Source: Chitinophagaceae bacterium (lineage in GTDB: Bacteria > Bacteroidota > Bacteroidia > Chitinophagales > Chitinophagaceae). Taken from it: a stretch of DNA of 64,000 nt. The stretch covers positions 169,010 to 233,009 of the forward strand of contig JADBXR010000017.1 of NCBI GenBank assembly GCA_020403425.1, read 5' to 3'. Numbering within the stretch: position 1 is the first letter of the stretch; each line of letters begins with the position of its first letter. The notes under the pieces are model-generated. The model was not told where the DNA came from, ran no database searches, and saw nothing but the letters and a program-made list of their open reading frames with translations. Made by a program: the position numbers and the translations under genes. This document shows positions 1 to 8,519 of the stretch, piece after piece.

Positions 1-670
1 ACCTGTAAGGATACGTAGAGTCTGACTTCCCGTTCACTACGGGTATGGCAGGTACGGTTGGCCGCTTCATGGCAGTGAGCAAAGTGGCGAGCAGGCTGGC
101 CGGATTTTTTTTGATGATGCCTTCCCTGTAATCCTGCAGCTCTTTATCCGTTTTGAGGATCTCATCGCGCAGGCGGGCAGAGTCGGCGCTGGTGGTGGCT
201 GCTTTGTAGGCATTTTCCAGTTGCGCCAGGCTGGCGCTTTTACTGCCGGTATAAGCTGCATATTTTTTATAGAGATCATTCTCGGCAGAGCCGGTGATCA
301 GGGCGTTTTCTTTTAAAGCCGTATCGCCTGTAATGGTGAATTGCTGCTGGTCATCCATCAGCAGGTCGAACTGGATGGTGTATTGGGGAGATACCACAAA
401 ATAAATACCCCCGGTTAATTTATTGGGGCCCCTGAAAACACCCTGGCTTTTTTCGTCCAGGTAAGCGGAATCAACCAGGACCCGGCCCTGTCCGTAATAA
501 CTGGCCAGGTACACTTTACAGTTTTTCAGTGGGGTAAGGGTGATGTTGATATTCCGTCCCTTTGTTACCGTGGGTTTGGTAACGGCAGGTTTTTGAGGAA
601 CCGCCTTTTTTTGGGCCCAGATTCCCAGCACCAGCGCAAAATTAACTGCAGTAAGTAATAATCGCCTCAT
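1..670 (-). CDS. TlpA/DUF4369-type thioredoxin-like protein, C-terminal part missing
   Basis: The frame opens at an ATG at 670 and runs leftward off the window, so only about 223 N-terminal residues are visible. The start is a short signal peptide (MRRLLLTAVNFALVLGIWAQ). It is followed by a beta-rich stretch with the pattern typical of the DUF4369 domain of Bacteroidota TlpA-like proteins (LAxYYGQGRxLVDSAYLD, then GGIYFVVSP), and then a helical DUF5106-like segment. In this family a thioredoxin fold with CxxC follows, but that part would lie outside the window. A periplasmic thiol-disulfide or cell-envelope role is inferred from the family. The catalytic domain cannot be confirmed. Confidence 0.8.
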   Translation of the reverse strand, partial: MRRLLLTAVNFALVLGIWAQKKAVPQKPAVTKPTVTKGRNINITLTPLKNCKVYLASYYGQGRVLVDSAYLDEKSQGVFRGPNKLTGGIYFVVSPQYTIQFDLLMDDQQQFTITGDTALKENALITGSAENDLYKKYAAYTGSKSASLAQLENAYKAATTSADSARLRDEILKTDKELQDYREGIIKKNPASLLATLLTAMKRPTVPAIPVVNGKSDSTYPYR

Positions 671-780
671 AGCTGTTGAATGATGGGTAAAAATAGCTAA
701 ACCGGGGTTAAACTACTGTCAAAAATGTAGGGAAGCGGGTCTTTCATCCGGCTGGTCATGTATTCATCCCCAATCCTAGT

Positions 781-788
781 TACATTTG
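781..788 (+). promoter_or_regulatory. -7 promoter element of rlmD
   Basis: TACATTTG is an exact match to the Bacteroidota -7 consensus TAnnTTTG. It ends 5 bases before the GTG at 794, so transcription would begin about at that GTG. No good TTTG at -33 was found. It argues against the upstream ATG at 758 being the start. Confidence 0.5.
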
Positions 789-793
789 CATCC

Positions 794-2221
794 GTGAGAA
801 AACAAAGAAAAACAGTTGTTTTAGAAAATATCCTTGTACAGGATTATGCAGCCGAGGGCAAGTCATTGGCAAGGGTCGACGGCAAAGTGGTATTCATTGA
901 AGGAGCGGTGCCCGGTGATGTGGTGGATGTGCAGTTGTCCAGGAACAAGACCGACTGGGCAGAAGGCCATACCGTAAAGATCCACACACTTTCACCCGAC
1001 AGGGTAAGCCCTTTCTGCCAGCATTTTGGCGTATGCGGGGGCTGCCAGTGGCAGATGCTTCCTTACGGGAAACAGCTTTTCTACAAACAAAAACAGGTGA
1101 GTGATAACCTGGGACGTATTGCCAAAGTGGTTTTGCCGCCGGTGGCGCCCATTATCGGGGCCGATGTTACCAGCCGGTACCGAAATAAACTGGAATACAC
1201 ATTTGCCACAGGCAAATACATACCCACCGAAGAATTCAGGCGGATGAAAGCCGGGGGCATCGATCCGAACAACCATTCCGGCGCCGCAGGTTTTCATGCA
1301 CGTGGTTTTTTTGATAAAGTGGTGGAGATCGATACCTGCCACCTGCAGGAAGAGCCCACCAACCAGGTCAGGAAAGCGGTAGCGCAGTTTGCCATTGACA
1401 ATGGCCTGGCGTTTTACAATAACCGCTCGCATACCGGGTGGCTGCGTAACATGTTTGTGCGCAATACCACTACGGGCGAACTCATGATCAACATTGTGCT
1501 GGGTTACGAGGAGGAAGGGCTGCGCAAACAACTGCTCGACCAGTTGCTGCAACAGTTCCCGCAGATCACCACTTTGTTGTATACCATCAACACCAAAAAG
1601 AACGACAGCTTGTTCGACCTGGAGCCACAGACCTATTCTGGAAAGGGGTATATCATTGAGAAGCTGGAAGACTATTCTTTCATGATCAGTCCCAAGTCTT
1701 TTTTCCAGACCAATACCCGTCAGGCGGAAAAACTGTACCAGGTAACCCGCGATTATGCCGAACTGGACGGAAGCCAGGTAGTGTATGACCTGTATTGCGG
1801 CACGGGCAGTATCGGTATTTTTGTAAGTAAGCTGGCCAAAAAAGTGATCGGCGTGGAAGTGATCGAAGACGCTATAGCAGATGCGAAGAAAAATGCGGCA
1901 TTGAACCATATTGCGCATGCCGATTTTTTTGCAGGAGATGTTGTCAATATCTGCGACGATGCCTTTTTTGCCGCCCATGGCCGCCCCGATGTGGTGATCA
2001 CCGATCCGCCAAGAGCGGGTATGCACGAAAAGTTGGTTAAAAAGCTGCTGGATATTGCCGCGCCTACCCTGGTTTATGTAAGTTGCAACCCGGCCACACA
2101 AGCGCGTGACCTTGCTTTACTGGACGAAAAATATACGGTAGAAAAAATTCAGCCGGTAGATATGTTCCCGCACACACTGCATATTGAAAATGTGGTGCAA
2201 CTGAAACTGAAAAAAATATAG
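794..2221 (+). CDS. rlmD: 23S rRNA (uracil-5-)-methyltransferase, RlmD/RumA family
   Basis: Class I SAM-dependent methyltransferase that makes 5-methyluridine in 23S rRNA. An N-terminal TRAM-like domain (DYAAEGKSLARVDGKVVF) is followed by the iron-sulfur cysteine cluster FCQHFGVCGGCQWQ, with a later TCHL. The SAM-binding motif is VYDLYCGTGSIG and the catalytic Cys motif is YVSCNPATQARDL near the C-terminus. An ATG at 758 is in frame, but a perfect -7 element lies between it and a GTG at 794, so I take the GTG; the product is then 475 residues, usual for the family. Bacteroidota often carry more than one RlmD/RlmC paralogue, so the exact target uridine is uncertain. Confidence 0.9.
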   Translation: MRKQRKTVVLENILVQDYAAEGKSLARVDGKVVFIEGAVPGDVVDVQLSRNKTDWAEGHTVKIHTLSPDRVSPFCQHFGVCGGCQWQMLPYGKQLFYKQKQVSDNLGRIAKVVLPPVAPIIGADVTSRYRNKLEYTFATGKYIPTEEFRRMKAGGIDPNNHSGAAGFHARGFFDKVVEIDTCHLQEEPTNQVRKAVAQFAIDNGLAFYNNRSHTGWLRNMFVRNTTTGELMINIVLGYEEEGLRKQLLDQLLQQFPQITTLLYTINTKKNDSLFDLEPQTYSGKGYIIEKLEDYSFMISPKSFFQTNTRQAEKLYQVTRDYAELDGSQVVYDLYCGTGSIGIFVSKLAKKVIGVEVIEDAIADAKKNAALNHIAHADFFAGDVVNICDDAFFAAHGRPDVVITDPPRAGMHEKLVKKLLDIAAPTLVYVSCNPATQARDLALLDEKYTVEKIQPVDMFPHTLHIENVVQLKLKKI

Positions 2222-2298
2222 ATGAACGCAATTTGTATGGAAACCCATTTTCGTAACTATTGTAATAACCCGTTCCTCAGCGGGCAGGGGGATACACT

Positions 2299-3144
2299 AT
2301 GACAGAATTTCGACCCTCGCGTTTTGAGATATTGCCTACGATCGTAAAGAACCTGTTGATCATTAACGGGCTGTTCTTTTTGGCGCAGAACACATTCAAA
2401 GGACCCTCTGTCAGTTTCTCCATTGAAGATGTACTGGCATTGCATGCCTGGCAGAGCGACCTGTTCAAGCCCTGGCAGTTGGTCACCCATATGTTCCTGC
2501 ATGGCGATCTGGGGCATATTTTCGGTAACATGTTCGCACTGTGGATGTTTGGCTCCGTGCTCGAAAACCTCTGGGGTTCCAAACGTTTCCTCACTTTTTA
2601 CCTGATCTGCGGATTGGGGGCCGCACTGATACACCTGCTCTTCCTGAGTTATGAGTTGATGCCGCTGATGAAAGACTATGCCGCTATCTTCCAGCAGCAT
2701 GCTGATGGCGGACCCTACCAGGCGGATGCCATGATCAATTTTATCAGCAAGAACAAACTGGGAGAACCCGGTTACCGCGATCAACTGATCAGCCTGATCA
2801 GGGAGAACCCGAATGATGCCGGGCTGATGAACAAACTGTTTGAACAGTTGACCGCCTTCTACCAAAGCCGGATCAACACCAGCACCATTGGCGCCAGCGG
2901 GGCCGTGTTTGGCGTGCTGGCGGCCTTTGTGTACCTGTTTCCCAATACTTATCTCTATATCTATTTCCTGGTGCCCGTTAAGGCCAAATGGATCGGGTTA
3001 TTGTATTTTGGATACGAAGTGTTCTTTGCCTTAAAGAACTCAGCCGGCGATAATGTGGCCCGCTGGGCGCATATCGGCGGGGCCATTGTGGGTTTGCTGA
3101 TTGTAATGACCTGGAACAAAAACAACAAAAAAACGTTCTATTAG
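2299..3144 (+). CDS. Rhomboid family intramembrane serine protease
   Basis: Polytopic membrane protein of 281 residues. The rhomboid signature is complete: THMFLHGDLGHIFGNMFALWMFG early, GASG with the nucleophile Ser200, and His258 in WAHIGGAIVG, giving the Ser-His dyad. A hydrophilic stretch of about 80 residues (roughly 105-190) separates the first membrane segments from the GASG helix. Members of the family cleave substrates within the membrane; the substrate here is unknown. The gene is followed after 34 bases by a second rhomboid, suggesting cotranscription. Confidence 0.9.
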   Translation: MTEFRPSRFEILPTIVKNLLIINGLFFLAQNTFKGPSVSFSIEDVLALHAWQSDLFKPWQLVTHMFLHGDLGHIFGNMFALWMFGSVLENLWGSKRFLTFYLICGLGAALIHLLFLSYELMPLMKDYAAIFQQHADGGPYQADAMINFISKNKLGEPGYRDQLISLIRENPNDAGLMNKLFEQLTAFYQSRINTSTIGASGAVFGVLAAFVYLFPNTYLYIYFLVPVKAKWIGLLYFGYEVFFALKNSAGDNVARWAHIGGAIVGLLIVMTWNKNNKKTFY

Positions 3145-3178
3145 GATACAGGTTTCTTTTCAGAGATAAATTGTGCAT

Positions 3179-4099
3179 ATGTCGCCTCAACCTTTTAAAA
3201 CCGGCCGTAATATCTTGTTAGGACAGGATAACAATGCACTTGTGTTCCTGTTCGCGGTGAATATGATCCTGTTTGTGATCATCACTTTCATCAAAACGGT
3301 CTATTATCTTTCGGATATTCCGGAAGAGTTCTTCTATAAACAGATACTGAACTGGTTTACTTTACCTGTAATGCCGGATACATTCCTCACCAGGCCCTGG
3401 ACACTGATCACCCATATGTTCACGCACCAGGGAGTCTGGCACCTGATCAGCAACTGCTTGTGGCTCTGGTGTTTTGGCTATATCATGCAGGATCTTACCG
3501 GTAATAACAAACTGATACCCGTATACCTCTACGGCGGTTTTGTGGGCGGACTGGTATTCCTGCTCGGTAATAACCTGGTACCGGTATTGGAAAGGAACCT
3601 CGCCGTAACCGCACCCATGATGGGTGCCGGGGCGTCTATCATGGCGCTGGCCATTGCCACCACCACACTGGCACCCGATTACCGTATTTTCCCGTTGATC
3701 AATGGGGGTATTCCTTTGTGGGTGCTTACCCTGATCTTCGTGGCCATCGATTTTGCTACGCTGGCTACCGGTAATGCCGGTATCGGCGCAGGCCACCTGG
3801 CAGGCGGTATGGCGGGCTATCTCTATATCCGCCAGCTACGCCGCGGACAGGATTGGGGGGCCTGGATGATCCGCCTGGTGAATTGGCTGGATGACCTGTT
3901 CAGCCCGGATAAAAAACATAACAGCAGATCGACCAGGGAAAAACTGTATTACCGGTCCGACCGGAAACCTTATGAGAAAATTTCCAATATAACCCAGCAA
4001 AAACTGGATGAGATTCTCGACAAGATCAACCAGGAGGGTTACCAACTGCTCACCGATGAAGAAAAAGAGTTCCTGAAACGGGCCGGCTCCGATGAGTAG
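3179..4099 (+). CDS. Second rhomboid family protease with hydrophilic C-terminal tail
   Basis: Paralogue of the preceding gene, 306 residues from the ATG at 3179; a GTG two codons upstream at 3173 is also possible. It carries ITHMFTHQGVWHLISNCLWLWCFG, a GAGAS motif with candidate nucleophile Ser153, and His206 in GAGHLAGG. The canonical GASG is relaxed to GASI, but both dyad residues remain. About 90 C-terminal residues are soluble and end in LDEILDKINQEGYQLLTDEE, the small helical tail (DUF6576-like) common on Bacteroidota rhomboids. The two rhomboids are probably one transcription unit. Confidence 0.88.
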   Translation: MSPQPFKTGRNILLGQDNNALVFLFAVNMILFVIITFIKTVYYLSDIPEEFFYKQILNWFTLPVMPDTFLTRPWTLITHMFTHQGVWHLISNCLWLWCFGYIMQDLTGNNKLIPVYLYGGFVGGLVFLLGNNLVPVLERNLAVTAPMMGAGASIMALAIATTTLAPDYRIFPLINGGIPLWVLTLIFVAIDFATLATGNAGIGAGHLAGGMAGYLYIRQLRRGQDWGAWMIRLVNWLDDLFSPDKKHNSRSTREKLYYRSDRKPYEKISNITQQKLDEILDKINQEGYQLLTDEEKEFLKRAGSDE

Positions 4100-4163
4100 G
4101 GCCGGCCGGGCTCCCGGTTACCAGGATATGCAACTTCGCAATTGATTTTTAGTAAATTCGGGC

Positions 4164-5267
4164 ATGGCAAAAAACGTTTTTCGCCGTGCAACCAAAACAG
4201 TGTTCATCGCAGTCAATGTGGTTATCTCATTGCTGTTTGCGGTGGCCTGCCTGTTGCCTTACATTAACCCGGCCCGTTGGTGGCTCAATGGTTTTACGGG
4301 CCTGATCGTTCCCTATCTCTTACTGGCATTGGTGTTTTTTGTGATCTTCTGGTTGCTGGCAAAACCCGGTATGGTTTGGTTGCCGCTGCTTGCCCTGGCT
4401 GTGGGCTGGCAACAGATCAGCGTGGTGTTTGCCTGGCATCCCGGCTCGGGCTTCAGTAAACGCAAGCCCGCCAATACCATGCGTATTGTTGACTGGAACA
4501 TACAAAGCTTCAATGGCCTTTCTGCCAACAAGGAGATCAGGAAGCTGGTCCCTTCGGAAGTGGCCGGAAGCATCCATAAGGTAAACCCGGATGTGATCTG
4601 CCTGCAGGAGTTCAATAATGCGGCCAATGCGGATAATATCGCGCTGTTTTCGCAGGAGTACCGGTATCATTACTTTTCAAGAGACTACCAACGCAACAAT
4701 AGCGGGTACCAATCGGGTTGCATCATCTTCTCGCGATACCCGATCGTTGATTCGGGCAGGATCCCTTATCCCGTTGCGGAGAGCCTGATCTATGCCGATA
4801 TCAAAAAGGGAGACGATACCATCCGTGTGTACACCACGCACCTGCAATCGTTCAAGTTTAAAAAAGCGGATTATTCCGATATCGAAAAGATACGCGAACA
4901 GGATGCAGAAAGTCTTTCAGCGTCTAAAAGCATCATTCGCAAAATGAAACTAGCATTCAGCCGCCGGGCTGTACAGGCCAATATTGTCCGGGAAGCCACC
5001 GATCAGTCGCCCTATCCCTCCGTCATCTGTGGCGATTTCAATGATGTGCCCAACTCGTACGCCTATTTCCGGATCCGGGGAGAACGCCAGGATGCTTTCC
5101 TGAAAAAGGGTTTTGCCGTGGGCCGTACGTTTATTTCACTGGCGCCCACCCTGCGGATCGATTATATCCTGCCCGACCGGGATTTTGAAGTAAAACAGTT
5201 TGATATGGTGGATGAGGACCTGAGCGACCATATTATGCTGGTATCTGACCTTCTTTTGAAAAAATAA
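4164..5267 (+). CDS. Membrane-anchored endonuclease/exonuclease/phosphatase family protein
   Basis: 367 residues. Three hydrophobic helices occupy roughly residues 12-90, followed by an EEP catalytic domain: Asn in VDWNIQSFNG, Glu in VICLQEFNN, the GDFND motif, and the C-terminal LSDH His. This is the metal-dependent phosphohydrolase fold of DNase I and sphingomyelinase-like enzymes. The membrane anchor and usual topology would place the domain at the outer face of the inner membrane. Substrate is unknown. A -7-like TAAATTCG (4153-4160) sits only 3 bases before the ATG. Confidence 0.88.
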   Translation: MAKNVFRRATKTVFIAVNVVISLLFAVACLLPYINPARWWLNGFTGLIVPYLLLALVFFVIFWLLAKPGMVWLPLLALAVGWQQISVVFAWHPGSGFSKRKPANTMRIVDWNIQSFNGLSANKEIRKLVPSEVAGSIHKVNPDVICLQEFNNAANADNIALFSQEYRYHYFSRDYQRNNSGYQSGCIIFSRYPIVDSGRIPYPVAESLIYADIKKGDDTIRVYTTHLQSFKFKKADYSDIEKIREQDAESLSASKSIIRKMKLAFSRRAVQANIVREATDQSPYPSVICGDFNDVPNSYAYFRIRGERQDAFLKKGFAVGRTFISLAPTLRIDYILPDRDFEVKQFDMVDEDLSDHIMLVSDLLLKK

Positions 5268-5269
5268 AA

Positions 5270-5277
5270 TATCTTCG
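5270..5277 (+). promoter_or_regulatory. -7-like element before the cysS leader ORF
   Basis: TATCTTCG fits the TAnnTTTG pattern except for one base. The same TATCTTC core precedes pheS, the epimerase and recO in this window. Transcription would start about at 5283-5285, at the ATG of the polycysteine leader ORF. No convincing -33 TTTG was seen. Confidence 0.4.
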
Positions 5278-5284
5278 CTACACA

Positions 5285-5329
5285 ATGAACTACCCACACA
5301 GATATGGCTGTTGTTTCTGCTGCTGCTGA
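5285..5329 (+). CDS. Polycysteine leader peptide upstream of cysS
   Basis: A short frame of 14 codons reads MNYPHRYGCCFCCC and then TGA. Five of its last six codons are Cys. It lies 75 bases before the start of cysteinyl-tRNA synthetase and just after a -7-like element, so it would be read first on the transcript, with almost no leader. Runs of codons for the cognate amino acid are the hallmark of attenuation leader peptides (trp, his, leu). Polycysteine leaderless frames are known to control cysteine genes in mycobacteria. Downstream, CCGGGTA/TACCGG (5348-5362) and CGGTT/AACCG (5360-5375) are mutually exclusive hairpins. Translation is not demonstrated. Confidence 0.55.
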   Translation: MNYPHRYGCCFCCC

Positions 5330-5404
5330 TGCAGTGTTCCCTGTTAGCCGGGTAGATACCGGTTTGTTTCAACCGATTGATGTAAAAGTAACCGCCAATA
5401 AAAG

Positions 5405-6910
5405 ATGCCACTTAAAGTATATAATTCGCTTACCCGCCAGAAGGAAGAGTTTGTTCCCATCAATGCGCCTTATGTAGGCATGTACGTCTGCGGTCCGACC
5501 GTGAGCGGTGAGAGCCACCTGGGGCACGCAAGGCCCTATGTAACATTCGATGTGCTGTACCGCTACCTCATGCACAATGGGTATAAGGTTCGGTATGTAC
5601 GCAACCTTACCGATGCCGGGCATTTTGAAGAGGAAGGACGTGAAGCGGAAGATAAGATCAGCAAGAAGGCGGTACTCGAAAAACTGGAACCGATGGAACT
5701 GGTGCAGAAATACACCAACCTGTACCATTGGGCCATGGGCAGGCTGAATAACCTGCCACCCAGTATCGAGCCTACGGCTACCGGCCACATCATTGAGCAG
5801 ATCGAAATGATCAAAAAACTGATCGCAGACGGGTATGCTTATGAGGTGAACGGTTCGGTCTATTTCGATGTAGAGAAATACAATACGGATTATTCCCAAA
5901 AAGGGCAGCCATACGGCATCCTCAGCGGGCGTGTGCTGGAGGAGCAGATCGAAAGCACCCGTGAGCTGGATAACCAGGACGAGAAAAGGAACAGGAGCGA
6001 TTTTGCCCTCTGGAAAAAAGCGCCCCCGGAGCACATCATGCGCTGGCAAAGCCCGTGGGGCGAAGGTTTCCCGGGCTGGCATATCGAATGTTCGGCCATG
6101 GCCACCAAGTACCTGGGCGAAGAGTTCGATATCCATGGGGGCGGTATGGACCTGCAGTTCCCGCACCACGAATGCGAAATCGCGCAGAGTACCGTATGCA
6201 ATCATAAGATGCCTGCCCGTTACTGGATGCACAATAATATGATCACCATCAATGGCAGGAAGATGGGCAAGAGTTACAACAACGTCATCAAGCTGAGCGA
6301 ACTGTTCAGTGGCGGGCACCCCTTGCTGGAACAGCCGTATCACCCCATGACCATCCGGTTCTTTATCCTGCAAAGCCATTACCGCGGCACGCTCGATTTC
6401 AGTAATGAAGCCCTGCAGGCATCCGAAAAAGCGCTGAAACGCCTGATGGAATCTTTTGAATGGCTGAGCCAGTGGCCGGTACCCGGTAACCAGCAGGCAG
6501 CCGACCAGGCGCTGGACGCGAAAGTGCAGAAACTGGTGGGCGAGTTCGAACAGTTCATGGATGATGACCTGAACACGGCCAAAGTACTGGCTAATATGTT
6601 CGAACTGGTTTCAGTGATCAACTCCATCAAAGACAAACATATTCCTGTCAATGCCTTAGCGGCCGCTACCGTGGATACGCTGAAAAAACAACTGCAATTG
6701 TTCGTGGAAGACATTTTTGGCCTGAAACAGGAACGCGCCGGCGATGACGGTAAGTTAGATGGCGTATTGCAGCTCCTGATCGATATCCGCAAAGATGCCA
6801 AAAGCCGCAAGGATTTTGTTACCAGTGACAAGATCCGTAATGAACTGGCCACACTGGGGGTACAATTGAAAGATGAGAAGGACGGGGGGGTAAGTTATAC
6901 CATTGCCTAG
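5405..6910 (+). CDS. cysS: Cysteine--tRNA ligase
   Basis: Class I aminoacyl-tRNA synthetase of 501 residues that charges tRNA-Cys. The N-terminal [10 protein letters not shown] carries a zinc-ligand Cys. The HIGH signature is HLGH (residues 38-41), the central GWHIECSAM and [11 protein letters not shown] hold further zinc ligands, and the KMSKS loop is KMGKS (286-290). The C-terminal part is the helical anticodon-binding DALR-like region. Length is normal. No Shine-Dalgarno sequence is apparent. The polycysteine leader ORF just upstream suggests expression responds to Cys-tRNA charging. Confidence 0.97.
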   Translation: MPLKVYNSLTRQKEEFVPINAPYVGMYVCGPTVSGESHLGHARPYVTFDVLYRYLMHNGYKVRYVRNLTDAGHFEEEGREAEDKISKKAVLEKLEPMELVQKYTNLYHWAMGRLNNLPPSIEPTATGHIIEQIEMIKKLIADGYAYEVNGSVYFDVEKYNTDYSQKGQPYGILSGRVLEEQIESTRELDNQDEKRNRSDFALWKKAPPEHIMRWQSPWGEGFPGWHIECSAMATKYLGEEFDIHGGGMDLQFPHHECEIAQSTVCNHKMPARYWMHNNMITINGRKMGKSYNNVIKLSELFSGGHPLLEQPYHPMTIRFFILQSHYRGTLDFSNEALQASEKALKRLMESFEWLSQWPVPGNQQAADQALDAKVQKLVGEFEQFMDDDLNTAKVLANMFELVSVINSIKDKHIPVNALAAATVDTLKKQLQLFVEDIFGLKQERAGDDGKLDGVLQLLIDIRKDAKSRKDFVTSDKIRNELATLGVQLKDEKDGGVSYTIA

Positions 6911-6933
6911 CAGCCCTCTTTGTTTAAAACGAT

Positions 6934-7326
6934 TCAGTGATTGCAGTCATCCGAATGAGCATGATTGTGTACCAGGCACATCCGGTGATTCTGTATATGG
7001 GCCACCACGATGCAGACCACAGCCGGTGCCAGGAACCAGTTACGCCATTCGTGCCAGGTCATTTTAGCCAGCAAACAGGCAATCCCCACCGAAAAAAGGA
7101 TAAAGGGCAACCAGCTATGGTGGTGTTTCCTGAACCCATGGTACAAAGAGTAGGCCCCAACCAGGAAAGCGATCCCGATCATCAGGTATTCAAACCAGAC
7201 GTTTTCAATGATGTTGATCCCGAACAGGGGCAGGCTGGTCAGGAATAGGGGAAGCAGCGCACAGTGAATAGCACAGGCCAGGGAGGTAACGATCCCCATG
7301 GCATCCCAGTCAATCTTTAATCGCAT
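6934..7326 (-). CDS. MerC-domain integral membrane protein
   Basis: 130 residues starting at the ATG at 7326 (MRLKIDWDAMG); this start matches the family, while an in-frame start at 7425 would run through the promoter. About four membrane helices are present, the first carrying the Cys pair ACAIHC typical of MerC proteins. The tail is rich in His and Cys (RMCLVHNHAHSDDCNH). MerC was first described as a mercury transporter, but chromosomal MerC-domain proteins in Bacteroidota more likely handle zinc or another metal. The neighbouring Fur-family gene and the palindrome over the promoter support metal control. Confidence 0.8.
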   Translation of the reverse strand: MRLKIDWDAMGIVTSLACAIHCALLPLFLTSLPLFGINIIENVWFEYLMIGIAFLVGAYSLYHGFRKHHHSWLPFILFSVGIACLLAKMTWHEWRNWFLAPAVVCIVVAHIQNHRMCLVHNHAHSDDCNH

Positions 7327-7331
7327 GGCGG

Positions 7332-7362
7332 CAAAAATACAACAATGCAACAATGTTGCAAA
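7332..7362 (-). promoter_or_regulatory. Consensus promoter of the merC-like gene
   Basis: Read leftward, TTTG (7362-7359), a spacer of exactly 19 bases, and TATTTTTG (7339-7332) match the Bacteroidota consensus at every defined position. The -7 element ends 5 bases before the ATG at 7326, so the mRNA should be leaderless or nearly so. Confidence 0.75.
7346..7360. promoter_or_regulatory. 7-1-7 palindrome, candidate Fur/Zur-family operator
   Basis: TGCAACAATGTTGCA is a perfect inverted repeat with arms of 7 bases and one central base, the geometry recognised by Fur-superfamily dimers. It lies within the -33 element and spacer of the merC promoter, where a bound repressor would block RNA polymerase. 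A Fur-family gene starts at 8103 in the divergent operon. Which metal is sensed cannot be told from the site. Confidence 0.65.
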
Positions 7363-7436
7363 ATATTTGTTAGACTCTTCCACACTCCCCGGCATAAGCG
7401 GAATGAGGCGTAACTTTACAGCCAATCTAGCATGTT

Positions 7437-8096
7437 ATGAATAAGAAGCTCCTGGGTTATCTCCTGTTTTTTGTGGTATTGGTACTGGGTTTTTATTATT
7501 TCCTGTTCAGGGATACCGACAAATGGAAAACCAAACTGGCTGTGATCAGTTATGTAAAACCCTTTCATTTTACCAACCAGGACGGTTTGCCGTTCACCGA
7601 CAAGGATATGCTGGGTAAAGTAAGCGTGGTAGAATACTTTTTTACCAACTGCAAAGGCATCTGCCCCAAGATGAACCATAACATGAAAAAGGTATTTGAA
7701 CAGTTCAAAAATGAACCGGATTTCATGATCGTTGCGCATACCTGCGATCCGGAACGTGATTCTGCGCAGCGTTTGAAAGTATATGCCGACTCGATGAAGA
7801 TCGATAACCGCAAATGGGTGATGCTTACCGGCCGTAAGGACAGCCTGTACCAGCAGGCCCGCAGTTCTTACCTGCTGGATGATCCGAAGAACAATGTAGA
7901 GAAGATAGAGGACCAGTTCATCCACACCCAGTTCTTTGCACTGGTTGACAGGGATGGGAAAGTTCGCGGGCAGGTTTATGATGGCCTGAAGCAGCCCGAA
8001 CTGGACCGGCTTGCCAAAGACATACGATCATTGCTGGAGGAAAAATCGGGTACTGCCAATTTCGTGAATGGGTTGTTCAATACCAACCCCAAATAA
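7437..8096 (+). CDS. SCO1/SenC family copper-binding thioredoxin-fold protein
   Basis: 219 residues with an N-terminal membrane anchor (LLGYLLFFVVLVLGFYYFLF) and a periplasmic thioredoxin fold. The copper site is present: Cys72 and Cys76 in CKGICPK and His163 in FIHTQFFALVDRDG. SCO proteins deliver copper to the CuA centre of cytochrome oxidase or act as thiol reductases. The gene is divergent from the merC-like gene and is followed 6 bases later by a Fur-family regulator, so the two are probably one operon. Its own promoter is poorly defined (TAACTTTA at 7411-7418). Confidence 0.9.
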   Translation: MNKKLLGYLLFFVVLVLGFYYFLFRDTDKWKTKLAVISYVKPFHFTNQDGLPFTDKDMLGKVSVVEYFFTNCKGICPKMNHNMKKVFEQFKNEPDFMIVAHTCDPERDSAQRLKVYADSMKIDNRKWVMLTGRKDSLYQQARSSYLLDDPKNNVEKIEDQFIHTQFFALVDRDGKVRGQVYDGLKQPELDRLAKDIRSLLEEKSGTANFVNGLFNTNPK

Positions 8097-8102
8097 TCTT
8101 GT

Positions 8103-8519
8103 ATGATGTACAGTATTGTTGAGACCCTGAAAAAAAACCAGTTGAGCATTACCGACAGCCGGAAAAAGATACTGGAACTTTTTGTGCGATCAAAAGGCGC
8201 ATTGGCGCATGCTGATATTGAACACGAGAGCGGCGCCGAATTTGACCGCGTTACCATTTACAGGACCCTGCAGACCTTTGTAGAAAAAGGGATCATTCAT
8301 ACCATTCCCACGGCAGACAACTCGGTGCGTTATGCTTTGTGCAAAGATGCCTGCGCAGGCGGCCATCACCACGATGACCATGTTCACTTCATGTGTGATG
8401 ATTGCGGTACTACGTACTGCCTGGATAATATCAGTGTACCCAAACTCAGCCTGCCCGATGGTTTCACCATTTCCCAAACCGATGTGGTGGTCAGCGGCAA
8501 ATGCAGGAAATGCCATTAG
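8103..8519 (+). CDS. Fur-family metal-responsive transcriptional regulator
   Basis: 138 residues. The winged-helix region contains AEFDRVTIYRTLQTFVEKGII, the Fur-family DNA-recognition helix. The dimerisation part has a His-rich metal-binding stretch (GGHHHDDHVHFMCDDC) and two CxxC pairs, the second at the very C-terminus (GKCRKCH), as in structural-zinc sites of Fur and Zur. It starts 6 bases after the SCO1 stop. Specificity (Fur, Zur or PerR) is not decided by sequence reading; the MerC neighbour and the palindrome at 7346-7360 favour zinc or a related metal. Confidence 0.88.
   Translation: MMYSIVETLKKNQLSITDSRKKILELFVRSKGALAHADIEHESGAEFDRVTIYRTLQTFVEKGIIHTIPTADNSVRYALCKDACAGGHHHDDHVHFMCDDCGTTYCLDNISVPKLSLPDGFTISQTDVVVSGKCRKCH

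Noticed and set aside
992..2101. Long leftward open frame of 369 codons opposite rlmD
   Set aside because: It is a shadow of the well-supported methyltransferase frame; its protein has no domain pattern and no promoter or spacing supports it.
5369..6379. Leftward frame of 336 codons opposite cysS
   Set aside because: Antisense shadow; composition follows the complement of the synthetase codons.
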